Positions 11,976 through 20,962 of a stretch of DNA of 64,000 nucleotides are shown here, in pieces. A program made the position numbers and the translations under genes. Source of the stretch: Desulforadius tongensis (lineage in GTDB: Bacteria > Bacillota > Desulfotomaculia > Desulfotomaculales > Desulfohalotomaculaceae). The notes beneath the pieces were generated by a model. It saw nothing but the letters and a program-made list of their open reading frames with translations. It was not told the DNA's origin and did no database searches. Numbering within the stretch: the first letter of the stretch is position 1; each line of letters opens with the position of its first letter. The stretch lies in NCBI RefSeq assembly GCF_016907915.1, contig NZ_JAFBCW010000001.1, positions 1-64,000 on the forward strand. Reading direction: 5' to 3'.

Positions 11976-13295
11976 TTACTTTTCATTTTTAAAGCAGTCT
12001 TTCATAAACTTCACCCGCTCGGAGGAACTTTGAGCCGCAAATATAATCTTTAAAATGGCCCGGGCCAATTTTTCCGGGTGGTGGCGCACCACGTCCGTTT
12101 CTAATACCAAATTCTCCCTAATGGGCCGCACCCCCATGCGCTCCAGCCTGCGGGTATCTGCTTTCACAGGAGCAGCCCCCTCGCTGCGGTAGCGTCTAAG
12201 CAGCCGCTCGGGGATTCTGCCGCTGTTCACAATCACATAGTCCACCAGCCTGCCGCCGTGCTTTTCAATGGCCTTCAGGTGGTCGCTGGCGGTGTAATTT
12301 TTAGTTTCTCCCGGCTGGGTCATAACATTACAGACGTAAATCTTCACAGCCTTAGACTGTCTAATGGCCCCGGGTATCCCCTTCATCAGCAGGTGGGGCA
12401 TGACACTGGTATACAAACTGCCGGGGCCGAGCACTATGGCATCGGCCTCTTTAATGGCCGTCAGCACCTCCGGCAGCGGTTCACAGTCCGCCGGTTCCAA
12501 AAAAATGCGCCTTATTTTTTTTCCGCTGCCGGAAACGGAGCTCTCTCCCCGCACCACCGTTCCGTCGGACAGCTCGGCGCCCATCACCACGTTCTGCAGG
12601 GTAGAAGGCAGCACCCGGCCGCGGATGGCCAGCACCTTAGACAGTGCCCTGATACCGCTGTAAAAACCCCCGGACAGGTCGGACAGAGCCACCAGAAACA
12701 GGTTGCCCAAACTGTGACCGGCCATTTCACCGCCGGTAAAACGGTACTGCAGCACCCGCTCCATTAAACTCTCCTTATCGGCCAGGGCCACCAGGCAGTT
12801 GCGTATATCTCCCGGGGGCAGTATACCGAGATCCCCCCGCAGCCGCCCGGAACTGCCGCCGTCGTCGGTGACGGTAACAACGGCGGTTATGTTGCTGGTG
12901 TACTCTTTTATCCCTTTGAGCATTGTTGACAGGCCGGTTCCCCCGCCCATCACCACTATCTTGGGACCATACTGCAGGTATCGCTTGGCATAAATCACAT
13001 CTACCACACTGCGCTCCCTGCTGGGGGACAGCTCTCCCACCACCAGGCCGAAGGCCTTCAGCAGTGCATAGCCGGCGGTGATTAAACCGGCTGTAAAAAT
13101 CACAAAACCAGCTAACCAATTAGCAATTCCCACCCTGGTTTCGGCCAGCATGGTGGCCGCTTTTGAAATGCTGTAAAACAGCCGGGGATAAAAAAAGCCG
13201 ATTCCCAGGGCAATTAACATCGTTCCGGCCCAACCCAAGATAATCCAGCGTTTGATACCCATACCCGGGTAAAGCCATTTCAGCATCTTCCACAC
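11976..13295 (-). CDS. yvcK: YvcK-type gluconeogenesis/envelope factor with N-terminal membrane segment
   Basis: CofD-like Rossmann protein that in Bacillus is needed for growth on gluconeogenic carbon, for PBP1 positioning, and binds UDP-sugars. The core starts at VVMGGGTGLSTML (about 114-126), followed by VTDDGGSSGRLR and PPGDIRNCLVAL. Unlike the Bacillus protein it carries an extra 110 residues at the N-terminus with two hydrophobic helices (about 18-38 and 58-80), so it should be membrane-anchored. Start is GTG after AGGAG. The gene begins 12 bases after rapZ ends. Confidence 0.93.
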   Translation of the reverse strand: MWKMLKWLYPGMGIKRWIILGWAGTMLIALGIGFFYPRLFYSISKAATMLAETRVGIANWLAGFVIFTAGLITAGYALLKAFGLVVGELSPSRERSVVDVIYAKRYLQYGPKIVVMGGGTGLSTMLKGIKEYTSNITAVVTVTDDGGSSGRLRGDLGILPPGDIRNCLVALADKESLMERVLQYRFTGGEMAGHSLGNLFLVALSDLSGGFYSGIRALSKVLAIRGRVLPSTLQNVVMGAELSDGTVVRGESSVSGSGKKIRRIFLEPADCEPLPEVLTAIKEADAIVLGPGSLYTSVMPHLLMKGIPGAIRQSKAVKIYVCNVMTQPGETKNYTASDHLKAIEKHGGRLVDYVIVNSGRIPERLLRRYRSEGAAPVKADTRRLERMGVRPIRENLVLETDVVRHHPEKLARAILKIIFAAQSSSERVKFMKDCFKNEK

Positions 13296-13307
13296 ACAAA
13301 CACACTC

Positions 13308-14162
13308 CTAAGTTTCTTTTATGTCCCGGTGCCTAACGGCTACTTTGTAGCCTTTTTTTCTCAAAAACTCTCCCAGCCAGTTGGCCAGCGTTACCGAGCG
13401 GTGCATGCCGCCGGTACAGCCAATGGCTATCATTAAGGTAGCCTTTCCCTCCTTTATGTAGTGGGGAATTAAAAATTCAATCATCCCGGCATATTTTTCT
13501 TTAAACTCGGTGGTTACTTCCGAACTGCACACATGCTGCTGCACCTTGGGATCGTTGCCGGTGAGGTGGCGCAGCTCCGGCACGTAATAAGGGTTTGGTA
13601 AAAAGCGCACATCCATAACCAAATCCGCATCCAGCGGAATGCCGTGTTTATAGCCGAAGGACATGACGGTAATAAACAGGTCGCTTTCGCTGCGGTTTTG
13701 ACCATAAATGCTGTAGATTTCTTCTTTTAGCTGTCTTGCGGTCAGTTTAGAGGTATCAATAATTTTATTGGCCATACCCCGCAGTTCTTTCAGGCGGGCC
13801 CGCTCTGCTTTGATATCCTCCAGCACTTCGCCGCCGGACAGCGGGTGACGGCGGCGGGAGGCTTTATACCGCTGTACCAGTATTTCATTGGAGGCCTCCA
13901 AAAATAGTATTTCATAAACAATATTTTTATTATCCAAATCACGCAGTACATCAAAAACGGTGTCAAAAAATTCTCCGCCCCGGATGTCCACCACCAGGGC
14001 AATTTTTTTCAGCGCCGACTGTTCACACAGTTCGGCAAATTTGGGTATTAAAGCAGGGGGCAGGTTGTCCACCACAAAGAAGCCCAGGTCTTCCAGGCTC
14101 TGCACCGCGGTGGTTTTACCGGCCCCGGATAATCCGGTAACAATTAGTAATCGTGAAGACAT
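13308..14162 (-). CDS. rapZ: RapZ/YvcJ nucleotide-binding protein
   Basis: P-loop protein of the RapZ (YvcJ) family. In enterobacteria it is an RNA adaptor controlling glucosamine-6-phosphate synthase mRNA. In Bacillus it is a nucleotide-hydrolysing protein affecting competence. The Walker A motif GLSGAGKTT is at residues 10-18, VVDNLPP follows, and the C-terminal half has the conserved SFGYKHGIP and [10 protein letters not shown] motifs. It has 284 residues and an ATG after AAGGAGAG. It lies between the ROK kinase and yvcK. Confidence 0.95.
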   Translation of the reverse strand: MSSRLLIVTGLSGAGKTTAVQSLEDLGFFVVDNLPPALIPKFAELCEQSALKKIALVVDIRGGEFFDTVFDVLRDLDNKNIVYEILFLEASNEILVQRYKASRRRHPLSGGEVLEDIKAERARLKELRGMANKIIDTSKLTARQLKEEIYSIYGQNRSESDLFITVMSFGYKHGIPLDADLVMDVRFLPNPYYVPELRHLTGNDPKVQQHVCSSEVTTEFKEKYAGMIEFLIPHYIKEGKATLMIAIGCTGGMHRSVTLANWLGEFLRKKGYKVAVRHRDIKET

Positions 14163-14185
14163 AAATGAACTCTCCTTAGGTATGT

Positions 14186-15160
14186 TTACATCTCACCCTT
14201 AACTGCCTGCAGCGCCAGTGCCACCGCACCCAGCGCCCCGGCTTTAGAACCCAGCGCCGCCGGCACCAGCTGTAAGTTCTGCAGCGGAACTTTAAATGCC
14301 CTCTCCCGCAGTTCCCTTTCCATCTCCGGCCATATCAGTTCCCTGCTTTCCATTACACCGCCGCCCAGCACCACCAGCGGCGGGTTGATAATATTGACTA
14401 TATTGGCAATACCAATGCCCAGCGCCCTGGCCGCACCGCTCATTATCATTTTCGCTTCGCCATCACCCCTTTGGGCGGCACCGGCCACCGCCCGGGCGTC
14501 AACATCTTCCACCCGGCCGCCGGCAGCCTGCAGTATCCCCTTCCCGCGGCCCTGTTCGATTAATTCCACCGCCGCCCGGGCAATGGCTGTGCCCGAGGCC
14601 AGTGATTCCAAACACCCGGTATTGCCGCAGGTACACTGCGGGCCGTCGGGCATAATGGTCATATGCCCGATTTCTCCCGCCCCGTGGGATACACCGCGGT
14701 ATATTTTTCTGTCAATGATAATGCCGCCGCCTATACCGGTGCTTACCGTTATGTAAACCATATCATCAATCCCGCTGCCCGCCCCGTAAACGTGTTCACC
14801 CAGTGCCGCGGCGTTGGCATCATTTTCCACATACACCGGCACCTGCAGTTCATTCTGCAGTATTTCTTTCAACGGTATGTCGTACCAGCCAAGGTTGTTG
14901 GAAAAGTATACAAGCCCCCGTTCCGCATCCAGTTCCGGGCCGGGTACACCCACCGCCACGGTCAGCAAACCCCGGGGATCGGCGGCACACTGCTGCCGCA
15001 CCGCCGCAGCGCTGTTAACAAGCCGTTCCATTACTTTTTCCGGCCCGGCGGCAGCACCGGTGGGCACCTTTATCTCCGCGCAGATACTGCCGTGCATATC
15101 CGCCAGTACGGTAAATATTTTGGTGCCCCCCAGATCCACACCAATCACGTAATTGGTCAA
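14186..15160 (-). CDS. ROK-family sugar kinase (probable glucokinase)
   Basis: ATP-dependent sugar kinase of the ROK family, 324 residues. The phosphate motif GVDLGGTKI is at the N-terminus, [12 protein letters not shown] carries the catalytic Asp, and [14 protein letters not shown] supplies the zinc-binding His/Cys cluster with the [11 protein letters not shown] ExGH motif. These features match Firmicutes glucokinases (GlcK), but related family members phosphorylate other hexoses, so the sugar is inferred. TTG start after AGGGGGA. Placed between the HAD phosphatase gene and rapZ, it would feed glucose-6-phosphate into the pathway encoded downstream. Confidence 0.9.
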   Translation of the reverse strand: MTNYVIGVDLGGTKIFTVLADMHGSICAEIKVPTGAAAGPEKVMERLVNSAAAVRQQCAADPRGLLTVAVGVPGPELDAERGLVYFSNNLGWYDIPLKEILQNELQVPVYVENDANAAALGEHVYGAGSGIDDMVYITVSTGIGGGIIIDRKIYRGVSHGAGEIGHMTIMPDGPQCTCGNTGCLESLASGTAIARAAVELIEQGRGKGILQAAGGRVEDVDARAVAGAAQRGDGEAKMIMSGAARALGIGIANIVNIINPPLVVLGGGVMESRELIWPEMERELRERAFKVPLQNLQLVPAALGSKAGALGAVALALQAVKGEM

Positions 15161-15229
15161 GTTTCAGTCCCCCTGTCCAAGGCAGCCTTTTCCATATGGT
15201 TTTATATATTAAGCAGCTTTATTCCGTAA

Positions 15230-16033
15230 TTAAGCATTTAAAACCAATTTTTCCAGCGCTTCCGCCACGCCGTCCTCATCATTGGAGGGGGCCACATAGC
15301 CGGCCAGCGCTTTAATTTCCTCCCTGGCGTTGCCCACCACCACGCCCATTCCGGCATAACGCAGCATTTCTACATCGTTATCCCCATCGCCTATGGCCAT
15401 CACCTGGTGGCGCTGCACGCCAAAGTGCTCCGCCAGCATGGCCAGGGCATCACCTTTGGTGGCCCGGGGATGGGAAAATTCTAAAAACTGGGGCTTGGAT
15501 TTGGTAATGTGCAGCTGCTCTCCAAAAAGGGGCTTTACTTCCCGCTGCAGTTCATCTATTTCCCGCTCCGATGCCACAGCCAGCACTTTGGTGGGCGGCT
15601 GCTGTAAAAACTGCAGCAAATCCCCCACCGGGTGGGCTTTAATGCCGCTTATCCGGGCATAAATTTCCGCCTCCGGGGTGATTTTTTCTACATACAGCGT
15701 GTCATCAATGTACACGTTAATGTGATAGCGGTATTCTTTTATTTTGGCCACCACCCGTCTGGCCAGCTCCAGCGGCACCGGGCGGTGCAGCAGCACTTCC
15801 TCCGACAGGGCATTTTTTACCAGCGCCCCCTGGTAAGTAATCAAGGGCAAATTTATACCCAGCTTTTGGGCATAGGGTTTTGCAGAGCAAAACATCCGCC
15901 CGGTGGCCAGTGTGATATGAATACCTTTTTCCCGCACTTTACGCACCGCTTCTATAACCCGGGGGGAAATATTCAGGTCGCTGTCCAGCAAAGTATCATC
16001 CATGTCTACCGCAATTAGTTTATAAGTACTCAG
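15230..16033 (-). CDS. Cof-type HAD-superfamily phosphatase, probable CTG start
   Basis: Small-molecule phosphatase of the Cof/HAD type IIB class. The first ATG (16001-16003) would begin inside motif I and remove the nucleophilic Asp. The same frame extends upstream as MSTYKLIAVDMDDTLLDSD, which restores DxDxT with Asp10 and Asp12. The only start candidate with an upstream ribosome binding site (AAAGG, about ten bases away) is CTG at 16031-16033. Further motifs are TLATGRM, the cap domain, KGDALAMLAEHF and GDGDNDVEMLRYAG with the metal-binding Asps. The protein has 267 residues from this start. The substrate cannot be told from sequence. uvrC ends 26 bases upstream. Confidence 0.88.
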   Translation of the reverse strand: MSTYKLIAVDMDDTLLDSDLNISPRVIEAVRKVREKGIHITLATGRMFCSAKPYAQKLGINLPLITYQGALVKNALSEEVLLHRPVPLELARRVVAKIKEYRYHINVYIDDTLYVEKITPEAEIYARISGIKAHPVGDLLQFLQQPPTKVLAVASEREIDELQREVKPLFGEQLHITKSKPQFLEFSHPRATKGDALAMLAEHFGVQRHQVMAIGDGDNDVEMLRYAGMGVVVGNAREEIKALAGYVAPSNDEDGVAEALEKLVLNA

Positions 16034-16059
16034 ATGATCACTACCTTTCTTTAATAATG

Positions 16060-17922
16060 TTACTCCTCTCTGCCCGGTCTAAAAAATTCATATACCGCTT
16101 TGGCCGCTTTTTTATTCATGCCCGGGACCTTTTCCAGCTGGTGCAGTTCTGCCCTTTGTATTCCTTCAATGGTTTTAAACTCTTTCAATAAAGCTTTCTT
16201 GCGCGCCGGTCCCACTCCTTCTATTTCATCCAGCAAAGATTTCAAATTGCGCTTGGTTCGCAAACTGCGGTGATAGGTTACCGCAAAGCGGTGGGCCTCG
16301 TCCCGCAATCTCTGCACCAGGTATAAAGCTTGTGAATTTCTGGGCAGCACCACCGGCTCGCTGCCGTGCTCGGTAAAAAGCAGCTCCTCTTTTTTGGCCA
16401 GGCCGAAGGTGGGAATGTCCCCCACCCCCAGTGATTTCATCACCGCCCGGGCAGCGGACAGCTGTCCCTTACCCCCGTCTATAATTACCAGGTCGGGAAA
16501 GCGGTGAAACTTGGCCTCTTTGGTGGAAATTTGCCCGCTGCGCAGCAGCTTCTTCTCCTCCAGGCCCCGGGAGAAACGGCGGTGGATAACCTCCTGCATG
16601 GCGGCAAAATCGTTGGGGCCCTCCACCGTGCGAATTTTAAAGCGCCGGTACTCGCTTTTTTTCGGCTTACCCTCTTCAAACACCACCATGGAGGCCACCT
16701 GCTCCGCCCCCTGGATATTAGAAATATCGTAGCACTCCATGCGCAGCGGGGGCCCGGGCAGCCCCAGGGCGGCGGCCAGCTCGGCGGCGGCCTCATTCAG
16801 CCTGCCTTTATTCCTTCCCTCCAGTTCAATTTGCTTCAGCACCAGCAGGGCATTTTCAGCGGCCATCTCCACCAGCCGGGCCTTTTCTCCCCGTTTGGGT
16901 GTTTTCACCGTCACTTTGGAACCCCGTTTTTGAGACAACCAGCAGGCGATTAATTCCGCTTCTTCCCCCACATCTTCGGATAGTAAAATACTGCGGGGAA
17001 TAAACTCCACCCCGGCGTAATACTGCTTCAAAAAACCGGCCAGCACCTCTCCCCGGCTCAAACCGCCGGTGTTTTTCAGCAAATGGTGCTCCCGTCCTAT
17101 CAGCCTGCCGCCCCGGATAAAAAACACCATTACACACACCTCATCCAGGCCCCCGGCCATGGCCACAACATCCTGGTCCTCCAACCCGGCAGAAACCATC
17201 TTCTGCCGCTCCATCACCTTTTTCACCGCCTGCAGCTGATCTCTCAATTCTGCCGCCTTTTCAAAATCCAGGGCCGCGGCCGCCCGGTGCATCCGTTCTT
17301 CCAATCTTTTCACCAAGTCCCCGTGCCGGCCCTCTAAAAATAAAATTATTTCTTTAATGGCCTCCCGGTACTGTTCTTTATCTACATTTTTAGTACAGGG
17401 CCCCTGGCAGCGGTTAATGTGGAAGTTTAAGCAGGGCCTGCTGCGGGAGGCAAACTGCCTATTGCTGCAGGTGCGAAAAAGAAACAACTTTTTTAACAGT
17501 TTCAGCGTTTCATTCACCGCCCCCACCTGGGTGTACGGTCCAAAGTAACGGGAACCGTCCTTTACCGGCCGCCGGGTGGTGAACACCCGGGGGTAATCTT
17601 CGCCCAGCGTCACCTTGATATAAGGATAACTCTTGTCATCCTTAAGCAGCACGTTGTAACGGGGGCGGTGTTCTTTAATCAGATTGCATTCCAGTATCAA
17701 TGCTTCCACTTCTGAATCGGTGACAATATATTCTATATCAGCAATGCGCTCCACCAGGGAACGGGTTTTGGGCAGCCGGTGGGCGCTGTTCTGAAAATAG
17801 GAGCGTACCCTGTTTTTTAACACCTTTGCCTTGCCCACATATATTATTTCCCCCCCGGCATCACGGTAAATATAAACACCGGGCCGGGCGGGAATATGCT
17901 TCAATTTTTCTTCCCAATTCAA
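16060..17922 (-). CDS. uvrC: UvrABC excinuclease subunit C
   Basis: Makes the two incisions in nucleotide excision repair. It has 620 residues. The GIY-YIG nuclease domain (GVYIYRDAGGEIIYVGKAK) lies at about 15-35, a UVR motif around 205-240, the RNase H-like nuclease domain in the second half (ECYDISN, IDGGKGQL with Asp, and the HRFAVTYHR stretch), and helix-hairpin-helix motifs (EGVGPARKKALLKEF, KVPGMNKKAAKAVYEFF) at the C-terminus. TTG start after GAGGGGG. It heads the minus-strand gene string and is divergent from the TetR operon; uvrA and uvrB are 3-8 kb away. Confidence 0.97.
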   Translation of the reverse strand: MNWEEKLKHIPARPGVYIYRDAGGEIIYVGKAKVLKNRVRSYFQNSAHRLPKTRSLVERIADIEYIVTDSEVEALILECNLIKEHRPRYNVLLKDDKSYPYIKVTLGEDYPRVFTTRRPVKDGSRYFGPYTQVGAVNETLKLLKKLFLFRTCSNRQFASRSRPCLNFHINRCQGPCTKNVDKEQYREAIKEIILFLEGRHGDLVKRLEERMHRAAAALDFEKAAELRDQLQAVKKVMERQKMVSAGLEDQDVVAMAGGLDEVCVMVFFIRGGRLIGREHHLLKNTGGLSRGEVLAGFLKQYYAGVEFIPRSILLSEDVGEEAELIACWLSQKRGSKVTVKTPKRGEKARLVEMAAENALLVLKQIELEGRNKGRLNEAAAELAAALGLPGPPLRMECYDISNIQGAEQVASMVVFEEGKPKKSEYRRFKIRTVEGPNDFAAMQEVIHRRFSRGLEEKKLLRSGQISTKEAKFHRFPDLVIIDGGKGQLSAARAVMKSLGVGDIPTFGLAKKEELLFTEHGSEPVVLPRNSQALYLVQRLRDEAHRFAVTYHRSLRTKRNLKSLLDEIEGVGPARKKALLKEFKTIEGIQRAELHQLEKVPGMNKKAAKAVYEFFRPGREE

Positions 17923-17995
17923 AACCCCACCCCCTCACTATAATTTTAACCCAAAACAGCATTGAATTTGAAAACATTTAATGCCACATAACTGA

Positions 17996-18024
17996 TTGAC
18001 AACAACGAAGCAAGGCAATAAAAT
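17996..18024 (+). promoter_or_regulatory. Promoter of the TetR-HlyD-permease operon
   Basis: TTGACA (17996-18001) and TAAAAT (18019-18024) with exactly 17 bases between them, about 90 bases before the TetR start. Confidence 0.85.
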
Positions 18025-18028
18025 TAAT

Positions 18029-18048
18029 AAGTAACTGATTAGTTACTT
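18029..18048 (+). promoter_or_regulatory. Likely TetR-family operator
   Basis: AAGTAACT (18029-18036) and AGTTACTT (18041-18048) form a perfect 8-bp inverted repeat around a 4-base spacer. It sits five bases after the -10 box, over the expected transcription start. Bound repressor would block transcription of its own operon. Confidence 0.8.
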
Positions 18049-18115
18049 ACCAATTGTTGTTATTTTAATGCTGCCGGGGACAGCAGGATAACATCTTCAT
18101 GATCGGAGGGGTGAT

Positions 18116-18772
18116 ATGTCTTTTAGGGAGCGCAATCCCGAGGAATCAAAACAGCGCATTATCAAGGCCGCCGAAAAGATCTTTGCTGCCAAGGGACTGG
18201 ACGGGGCCCGGGTGGACGAAATAGCCGCCGCAGCCCAAATTAACAAACGCATGATTTACCACTATTACGGCAGCAAAGAGGGCCTGTACATGGAAATACT
18301 GCGGAAAAATTACAACAAAGTTATTAAAGTGGGCCAAAGGGCCACCAAGCTGAAGGGCTCTGCCCTGGAAAAGGTAACCCAGGTAATCCGCCAGTATTTT
18401 TATTTTTTGGCAGAAAACGAAGAATTTGTGCGGTTAATCCAGTGGGAATCGCTGCACCACAGCCGGTATGCCAGGAAAATACTGCCGGACATAGCCCAAG
18501 TTACCCTTCCCAAGCTGAAGGCCATTCTCAAAGAAGGGATACAGGAAGGTGTTTTCCGCAGCGACCTGGACATCCGCCACCTGGTAATCAGCATCAATGC
18601 CGTCACTATGATGTATTTTGCCCGGCGCGACGTGTACAGTTTTCTATGGCAGCAGGATATGATGCACCCAAAAACGCTGGAAGAACGCCTGCAGCATATC
18701 ATAGATTTTACACTGCACGGCATATTAAATCACCGTCAAGGGGAGGGAACTACATATGAAAAAAACAGCTAA
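18116..18772 (+). CDS. TetR/AcrR-family transcriptional repressor
   Basis: 218-residue regulator with an N-terminal TetR helix-turn-helix (about 14-60: IIKAAEKIFAAKGLDGARVDEIA then NKRMIYHYYGSKEGLY) and an all-helical ligand domain. ATG follows CGGAGGGGTGAT. It is the first gene of an operon with a HlyD-like adaptor and an ABC-2 permease, and the perfect palindrome at 18029-18048 is the obvious autoregulatory operator. Its inducer is probably a substrate of the exporter, but the sequence does not name it. Confidence 0.92.
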   Translation: MSFRERNPEESKQRIIKAAEKIFAAKGLDGARVDEIAAAAQINKRMIYHYYGSKEGLYMEILRKNYNKVIKVGQRATKLKGSALEKVTQVIRQYFYFLAENEEFVRLIQWESLHHSRYARKILPDIAQVTLPKLKAILKEGIQEGVFRSDLDIRHLVISINAVTMMYFARRDVYSFLWQQDMMHPKTLEERLQHIIDFTLHGILNHRQGEGTTYEKNS

Positions 18773-19733
18773 AATACTCACCATTTTCGCCCTGGCACTG
18801 TTTTTAGGCACCCTGCTCACCGGCTGCCGCTCAACAACCGGTGAAAATAATGTGCTGCACGGCACGGTAGAGGTCACCGAGGTGGATTTAAACACCAAAA
18901 TCCCGGGCCGGGTATTAAAAGTGCTGGTTGAGGAAGGAGATACCGTTAAACAGGGGCAGGTGGTGGCCAAATTAGATGACAAAGACCTGCTGGCCAAGGA
19001 AAAACAGCTCAAAGCCCAGGTCAGCGCTGCCAGGGCAGCCTGGGAACAGGCCAAACTGGCCTACCAAATAAAAAGCCAGGTAAACCAGGAAACACTGGCC
19101 AAAGCCAAGGCCCAGGCAGAGGTTATGGCCAAAACTTTAAAACGGATGGAACAGCTTTATGCCGAGGGTGCCATTCCGGAACAAAAGCTGGATGAAATCA
19201 AAGCCCAGGCCGAAGCAGCCCGGGCCAATGCCGCTTCAGCCGAAGCGGCGCTGCTGGAAGCACCGGTGGCCAAAGCTCAAGCTGAAGCAGCCCAGGCCAA
19301 ATACGAGCAGGCTAAAGCCGCCCTGGAAGAGCTGCGGGTTAATTTAGAAGAAACCGAAATTAAATCACCGGTTAAAGGCACCGTTACCGAAGTGCTGGTG
19401 GAAGAGGGAGAACTGGTTTCCACCGGGCTGCCCCTGGTAACGGTCACGGTGGACAGCGAAAACTGGGTTAACCTGAAAGTACCGGAAACAAAACTGAAGT
19501 TCTTTAAAGAAGGCCAAGAAATACCGGTAACGGTAACCGCATTTCCGGATCGAAAATTCACCGGTAAAGTTGTCAATATCAGTAAAAAACCTAACTTTGC
19601 CACTTCCCGCGCCACCAACGACCGGGGAGAAAAGGATATTATCACTTACAATGTTAAAATTGAAATTAATTCCCCCGATTTACGGCCGGGTATGAGTGTG
19701 GACATAACCCTACCCCAGGAGCAGGGGGAATAA
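18756..19733 (+). CDS. HlyD-family efflux adaptor lipoprotein
   Basis: Periplasmic-adaptor-type protein of 325 residues. The signal peptide ends in LLTGC with lipidation expected at Cys24. A biotinyl-lipoyl-like half (EVDLNTKIPGRVLKVLVEEGDTVKQGQ) comes next, then a long Ala/Lys/Glu-rich coiled coil (about 85-205), then the second lipoyl half (IKSPVKGTVTEVLVEEGELV) and a beta-barrel domain. It overlaps the TetR gene by 17 bases and is followed three bases later by the permease, so the three are co-translated. In a Gram-positive cell it would sit on the outer face of the membrane and assist the ABC-2 permease. Confidence 0.93.
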   Translation: MKKTAKILTIFALALFLGTLLTGCRSTTGENNVLHGTVEVTEVDLNTKIPGRVLKVLVEEGDTVKQGQVVAKLDDKDLLAKEKQLKAQVSAARAAWEQAKLAYQIKSQVNQETLAKAKAQAEVMAKTLKRMEQLYAEGAIPEQKLDEIKAQAEAARANAASAEAALLEAPVAKAQAEAAQAKYEQAKAALEELRVNLEETEIKSPVKGTVTEVLVEEGELVSTGLPLVTVTVDSENWVNLKVPETKLKFFKEGQEIPVTVTAFPDRKFTGKVVNISKKPNFATSRATNDRGEKDIITYNVKIEINSPDLRPGMSVDITLPQEQGE

Positions 19734-19736
19734 AAA

Positions 19737-20918
19737 ATGCTTACAAACACATTAAAAATTATCAAACGTGAATTTGCATACATTTTAAGCAACAAGCGTT
19801 TAATGCTTATTTTAATCGGGGTTCCCCTGCTGTATATAACCCTTTTTGGTATCATGTACAGCCATCATATAGTGAAAAACATTCCCACCGCCGTGCTGGA
19901 TTACAGCAATACCGGCCTTTCCCGCGCACTGGTACAAAGTTTTAAAGACTCGGAAAAATTTGCTGTGGTGGCCACAGCCAACAGTGAAGCGGAACTGCGC
20001 CGGTTGATAGAAGACAAAAAAGTAAAGGTCGGCCTGGTTATACCCCATGATTTTGCCAAAAACATTAAACGGGGCAAATCTACCAAGGCGATGATCATCG
20101 TCAACGGCACCAACATGCTGTACAGCAACGCCGTGCTGTCCAACGCCAATGAAATTATCCAAACGGTATCGGTGGGAGTATCAGCCAAATTACTGCAGGG
20201 TAAGGGGCTGCTGCCGGAAAAAGCAATGCAGACCACCCTGCCGGTGGAGTTTTCCATACGCATCTGGTACAACCCCACCTTCAACTACCTGAACTTTTTA
20301 CTGCTGGGTCTGGCCGCCACCGCCATCCAGCAGGTTGCTCTGATGTATTCCGCCATTGCCTTCACCAGGGAAAGGGATACCGGTGCCCTGCCGGAACTGC
20401 TGCAAGAGGGCTATTCACCGGCCAGCCTGGTGCTGGGCAAGGTGCTGGCTTATTTTATAATTAATATGGTTACGGTAAACACTTTGATAGCCGAATGCTA
20501 CTGGTTGTTTAAAATCCCCTTCCGGGGAGATATACTGCAGTTAATAAGTATAGAAGCCGTTTTCTTCCTGTGCATTTTAATCCTGGGAGTATTTTTATCC
20601 ATCGTCTGCCGCAGCGAACTGGAAGCCACCCAATACGCCATGCTGGTGGCAATACCCTCTTTCCTGTTCTCCGGTTTCACCTGGCCGGTGGAAGCAATGC
20701 CCCCGCTGGCCCAGGGCATCTCGGCAGTGCTGCCGCTGACGTACTTCTGCAACACTTTAAGGGATATTGCCCTGGCAGCACCCAATTGGCAGGTTGTGCT
20801 GCCAAACATAGCGGTGCTGGGAGCAGCATCACTGGTGCTGCTGCCGCTGTCAATACTGGCATTAAAATGGCAGTGCAGCAGGCTTTTAAATGCCGGCCAG
20901 CAGCAGGTTAAGGCCTAA
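19737..20918 (+). CDS. ABC-2-type export permease
   Basis: 393-residue membrane protein with one N-terminal helix (about 21-42), a large extracytoplasmic domain (to about 170) and five or six C-terminal helices, typical of the YhhJ/YbhR/YbhS class. The core has LTYFCNTLRDIAL and FLFSGFTWPVEAMP near the C-terminus, as in other ABC-2 permeases. It is the last gene of the TetR operon. No ATP-binding subunit is encoded in the operon or elsewhere nearby, so it must use an ATPase from another locus or is incomplete. Confidence 0.9.
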   Translation: MLTNTLKIIKREFAYILSNKRLMLILIGVPLLYITLFGIMYSHHIVKNIPTAVLDYSNTGLSRALVQSFKDSEKFAVVATANSEAELRRLIEDKKVKVGLVIPHDFAKNIKRGKSTKAMIIVNGTNMLYSNAVLSNANEIIQTVSVGVSAKLLQGKGLLPEKAMQTTLPVEFSIRIWYNPTFNYLNFLLLGLAATAIQQVALMYSAIAFTRERDTGALPELLQEGYSPASLVLGKVLAYFIINMVTVNTLIAECYWLFKIPFRGDILQLISIEAVFFLCILILGVFLSIVCRSELEATQYAMLVAIPSFLFSGFTWPVEAMPPLAQGISAVLPLTYFCNTLRDIALAAPNWQVVLPNIAVLGAASLVLLPLSILALKWQCSRLLNAGQQQVKA

Positions 20919-20931
20919 AAAATTACTAACG

Positions 20932-20962
20932 GGCGGGTATTCACAAAATAGGAATACCCGCC
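20932..20962 (+). terminator. Terminator between ABC-2 permease and uvrA
   Basis: GGCGGGTATTC (20932-20942) and GAATACCCGCC (20952-20962) form a perfect 11-bp stem overlapping the uvrA stop codon. T-runs occur on both sides within about ten bases, so it can serve both convergent operons. Confidence 0.75.
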
